From Streptomyces sp. NBC_00237 (GTDB lineage Bacteria; Actinomycetota; Actinomycetes; Streptomycetales; Streptomycetaceae), in assembly GCF_026342435.1 (NCBI RefSeq), contig NZ_JAPEMT010000002.1, forward strand, positions 2,108,001 to 2,172,000: 64,000 bases of DNA. Reading direction: 5' to 3'. Below are positions 61,366-64,000 of the stretch, one piece after another. The position numbers and the translations under genes were made by a program. Below the pieces are notes generated by a model that saw only the letters and a list, made by a program, of their open reading frames with translations, was not told the origin of the DNA and did not search any database. The number at the start of each line of letters is the position of its first letter. Positions within the stretch are counted from its first letter, which is position 1.

Positions 61366-63197
61366 GAGCCTGCCTCCCGTACGGGTCCTGTGGTGTCGGT
61401 CAGGTGGTCCGCGAACAGCGGATCGGGTTCGGCCAGGACGGCCACCGCGGCGAGCGGCTCCCCGTGCCGGTCCGGTGCCCGCCCGACGGCGAGGGGCGCG
61501 CAGCTCCCCAGGTCGAGAGGCCCCCCGCTCCCGCCCGCCCACGTCCCCGGCACGTACGCCTCCGCCGGGAACTCGAACGGCAGCGGATCCGCGTCCTGTG
61601 TCTCCCTGCGCACCGGGCAGTGCGAAACCAGCTCCAGGTAAATGCCGCGAAATGCCGCGAGATTCTGCTCGACGGTGAAGAGTTCGAGCGCCCGCGCACG
61701 CCCGGCGGCGCCCAGGCGCGCCCTTCGCTCCGGGTCGCGCAGCAGTGCCAGGCAGGCGTCCGCGAGGGCGCGGGGGTTGCGCGGAGGCACCACCAGGCCC
61801 GTACCGCCGATGACTTCGACCACCGCGCCGACGTCCGTGGAGACGGTCGCCCGCCCGCAGAACATCGCCTCGACGAGGCCGATCGGGAATCCCTCGACGA
61901 CGCTGGAGAGCACGACCACGGAGCCCGCCGCGTACGCGTCCGCCAGCTCCGCCACCCCCGGCCCGCCGAGCTCCTCGAAGGTGACCGGGCACTCCCCCAC
62001 CGCGAAGGCGTCGGCCGCCTCGTCGGGGAAGAGCTGGGCGGCCAGCGCCCGACAGTGCGCGAGGTAGCCCCGGCCCGTCCTGTCGTCGTCCCCGACCGGC
62101 GCGGCGACGATCCGCAGCCGGGTGTCCGGCTCGGCCCTGTGGACGGCCGCGAAGGCGTGCAGCAGTGCCACCAGGTCCTTGGCGGGGTCGACCCGGCCCA
62201 CCCAGACCAGCGTGCCGTCCCCGGCCTCCTGCGGCCCACCGCGGGAAGCGGCCTCCCCGACCGCCGCGAACCGCCCCGCCTCCATCCCCGGGTACACCGT
62301 GCGCAGCTTGGCCCGGTCCGCGCCACAGCGCTCCTGCCAGCGCCTGGCGTGCGTGTTGCCCGGGGTGATCACGGCGGCCTGGGCGTACACCTCGGCCGCC
62401 AGCAGTCCCTGGAAGGCAGCGAGCAGCGTCCGTACGGAGGCACTCAACTCGGCCTCCTGCGCGGCCAGGTAGTGCGCCCGCAGCTGCACTCCGTACTCGG
62501 TGACCAGCAGGGGCACTCCGAAGAAGCGCTTGGCCAGCAGCCCCGGCAGCGCGGCCGTCCCGCCCGAGGCCGCGTGGCACAGGTCGACGGCGCCGAGCCC
62601 GCCCTCCCCGGTGTCGTACCAGTCGAGCGACAGCGGTCGCAGGGCACGCTCCAGGAAGTCCGCGAAGGCCAGGTAGTCGGGCACCTTCGCGATCTGCACG
62701 ACCCGGGGTGCGCCCGGCGCACGACAGGCGCGCTCCAGCGCACGCACCGCGCGTTCGGAACGCAGCGCGGTGTGCAACCCGCCTTTCTCACGGGCGAGTT
62801 CGGCCAGTCCGTACAGCCCTGTGGAGAAACGCTCCGCCGCCGAAGGGCCCTCGCCGGAAGGCCCCCCGCCGACGGCCTCCCCCACACAGACGGCCGAGAC
62901 GAGCTCCCCGAAGTGCTCGTCGAAGCGGCGTCGTTCACGCCGCCCGTAGGCGCGTGCGCCGAGCCGTCCGTGCGAGGTCCTGAAGTCGGCCTCCGGGGCC
63001 CACAGAGGGGCGGTCCGCACCCGCTGCACCTGCGGCGGCAGCTCCAGCCATCCCTGCTCCTCCTGGTCCGCGCTGCGGCTCAGGGCGTAGAGGTCGAATT
63101 CGTGCCGCGCGAGCCCGCGCACAAGCCGGTCGCACCAGAACCTGGATTCACCCGTCGCATACGGGTAACCACCTTCCGTAAGCAGTCCGATCCGCAC
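61362..63197 (-). CDS. PelF-like glycosyltransferase (DUF3492 + GT4)
   Basis: 611 residues. N-terminus (M)RIGLLTEGGYPYATGESRFW and the segment LCHAASGGTAALPGLLAK...PLLVTEYGVQLR match the DUF3492 region of PelF. The GT4 domain has WVGRVDPAKDLVALLHAF and the E-x7-E motif in SSVVEGFPIGLVEAMFCGR. PelF uses UDP-sugars to polymerise the Pel exopolysaccharide. A C-terminal extension of ~60 residues is Pro/Gly-rich. GTG at 63197 follows GGGGG by about 7 nt; the open frame extends 38 codons further without support. Confidence 0.88.
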   Translation of the reverse strand: MRIGLLTEGGYPYATGESRFWCDRLVRGLARHEFDLYALSRSADQEEQGWLELPPQVQRVRTAPLWAPEADFRTSHGRLGARAYGRRERRRFDEHFGELVSAVCVGEAVGGGPSGEGPSAAERFSTGLYGLAELAREKGGLHTALRSERAVRALERACRAPGAPRVVQIAKVPDYLAFADFLERALRPLSLDWYDTGEGGLGAVDLCHAASGGTAALPGLLAKRFFGVPLLVTEYGVQLRAHYLAAQEAELSASVRTLLAAFQGLLAAEVYAQAAVITPGNTHARRWQERCGADRAKLRTVYPGMEAGRFAAVGEAASRGGPQEAGDGTLVWVGRVDPAKDLVALLHAFAAVHRAEPDTRLRIVAAPVGDDDRTGRGYLAHCRALAAQLFPDEAADAFAVGECPVTFEELGGPGVAELADAYAAGSVVVLSSVVEGFPIGLVEAMFCGRATVSTDVGAVVEVIGGTGLVVPPRNPRALADACLALLRDPERRARLGAAGRARALELFTVEQNLAAFRGIYLELVSHCPVRRETQDADPLPFEFPAEAYVPGTWAGGSGGPLDLGSCAPLAVGRAPDRHGEPLAAVAVLAEPDPLFADHLTDTTGPVREAGS

Positions 63198-63319
63198 GTG
63201 TACACCCCCGATCTCCCTTGTGGGCAGCCGCCGTTGATCCGGCGACTCGCAGCGGGACCGACCGTATGCGGACATGACCGGGGAGCGACGGACGGTTGTC
63301 CATCGCACCACCGGAAGGG

Positions 63320-63340
63320 GTGAAGAGTCGTAACTTTCAC
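63320..63340. promoter_or_regulatory. 21-bp imperfect dyad upstream of the PelF-like gene
   Basis: GTGAAGAGT-CGT-AACTTTCAC, arms matching at seven of nine positions, 123 nt before the GTG. Candidate operator; the regulator is unknown. Confidence 0.35.
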
Positions 63341-63453
63341 GCGCGGGTCGCGTTTAGTCGCGCTACAGAGGAGTGCGCACGCGCCTCAAGGGGCCGCATG
63401 CCCCGAGGAGCCACGCGCCCCGAGGGGTCACATGCCCCAGGGGGCGTCGGCGG

Positions 63454-64000
63454 TCAGTTCTCGGGATGCACCCACGGGTTGGGCCTGCACACCTTGTCGC
63501 CGGTCTTCAGCGTCTTCGTCTGCTGCATCATGACGGGCGCCAACGCGCCGTCCTTGCCGCAGTACTCGTGGTTGTGCCTGAGCCGGTGGCCGACCTCGTG
63601 GTTGATGAGCATCTGCCGGTACGGGAGGAGCAGCGCGTCGCCGAAGGTCGGGGAGCCCCCGGCCCACCGGAAGGCGTTGATCATCACGCGTTCGGTGCGC
63701 GCGGAGTCGCAGGAGACGTTTCCGGAGAGCGTCTCCAGGTCCGACTTCTGGCACCAGATGTTGGTGGTGACCGGGGAGGCGAGCGTCACCACGAAGTCGG
63801 CGCGCGCGTCGGACACCCGCTCGAACGTCATGTCGCCCTTCCCGGCCCAGCTCCGCTTGTCGTTCAGCGTCTTCTGGACGGCCTCCGCGAAGAACTTCCC
63901 GTCGAGCCCGAGGTTCTTCTCGACCTCCACGCGGTACGTCTTCTTGATCCCCTTGCCGGGCGCCTTGTCCTCGCCCGGCACGACGTCGAAGGCGTTCGGC
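63454..64000 (-). CDS. DUF3152 protein, truncated at window end
   Basis: The C-terminal ~180 residues are present; the frame stays open to the window edge, so the start lies outside. QMLINHEVGHRLRHNHEYCG has an H-E-x-x-H plus two further His, as in zinc metallopeptidases of the DUF3152 family. Cysteines in IWCQKSD, VSCDSAR, EYCG and VCRPN suggest an extracytoplasmic disulfide-bonded domain. A DUF3152 gene also lies beside moeZ in mycobacteria (from memory). Confidence 0.9.
   Translation of the reverse strand, partial: PNAFDVVPGEDKAPGKGIKKTYRVEVEKNLGLDGKFFAEAVQKTLNDKRSWAGKGDMTFERVSDARADFVVTLASPVTTNIWCQKSDLETLSGNVSCDSARTERVMINAFRWAGGSPTFGDALLLPYRQMLINHEVGHRLRHNHEYCGKDGALAPVMMQQTKTLKTGDKVCRPNPWVHPEN

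Overview
The window is GC-rich (about 72% by eye) chromosomal DNA of a Streptomyces species or close relative. Evidence: strong third-position GC bias, GTG starts and ATGA/GTGA overlaps, Streptomyces-type intergenic repeats, and a gene set diagnostic of the genus (sigR-rsrA with a 55-residue sigma-R extension, catR-katA, wblC with an AT-hook, adnAB, mycoredoxin). It reads as core chromosome. I see no integrase, transposase, phage gene, plasmid function or CRISPR array.

Layout. 0.15-4.5 kb (-): the thiol-stress operon sigR-rsrA, followed by an HD-GYP protein and a degenerate HD partner. 4.5-9.7 kb: alpha/beta hydrolase, SRAP (YedK/HMCES-type) protein, then (+) M50-like peptidase, aroA, rsgA and an SMR exporter. 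9.7-14.3 kb: repeat-rich filler, a TetR regulator, hisN, a CBS-pair protein, and the divergent katA/catR peroxide pair. 14.3-16.8 kb: two identical initiator-tRNA genes flanking a Sel1-repeat protein. 16.8-26.2 kb: UPF0182 membrane protein, PPA1309-type protein, YlbL-type PDZ/Lon protease, small membrane protein, moaE, SDR protein, DUF2342 metalloprotease and a Nudix hydrolase. 26.2-30.2 kb (-): three AIM24-domain genes, the first fused to TerD, and a YgjP-type metallopeptidase. 30.4-33.0 kb (+): ThiF/E1-like protein and ABC1 kinase. 33.0-37.1 kb (-): zinc-ribbon protein, wblC (whiB7) with a coupled downstream gene and a long leader holding an uORF and attenuator, then uvrD2. 37.2-48.1 kb: mycoredoxin (+), then (-) nudC, M20 peptidase, adnB, adnA and an alkyltransferase-like protein. 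48.3-54.5 kb (+): a large membrane protein with a kinase-like module and two tandem secreted lipoprotein peptidases. 54.5-64 kb (-): a Gly-rich DUF11 surface protein, moeZ, and a putative Pel-like exopolysaccharide cluster (GH114/spherulin-4 protein, epimerase with a 23-codon leader ORF, multi-TM protein, PelF-like glycosyltransferase), ending in a truncated DUF3152 gene.

How the parts connect. SigR/RsrA is a thiol-redox switch. Perfect GGAAT-N18-GTT sigma-R promoters precede sigR itself, mycoredoxin and moeZ, so regulator and targets lie in one window. WblC, CatR and SigR are three separate stress regulators here (antibiotic/translation, peroxide, thiol). Much of the gene order matches what I recall of the Mycobacterium tuberculosis sigH-whiB7-uvrD2-adnAB region, which suggests an old actinobacterial housekeeping neighbourhood. 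The least described parts are the Pel-like cluster with its 23-codon ORF, the TerD-AIM24 operon, and the long wblC leader.
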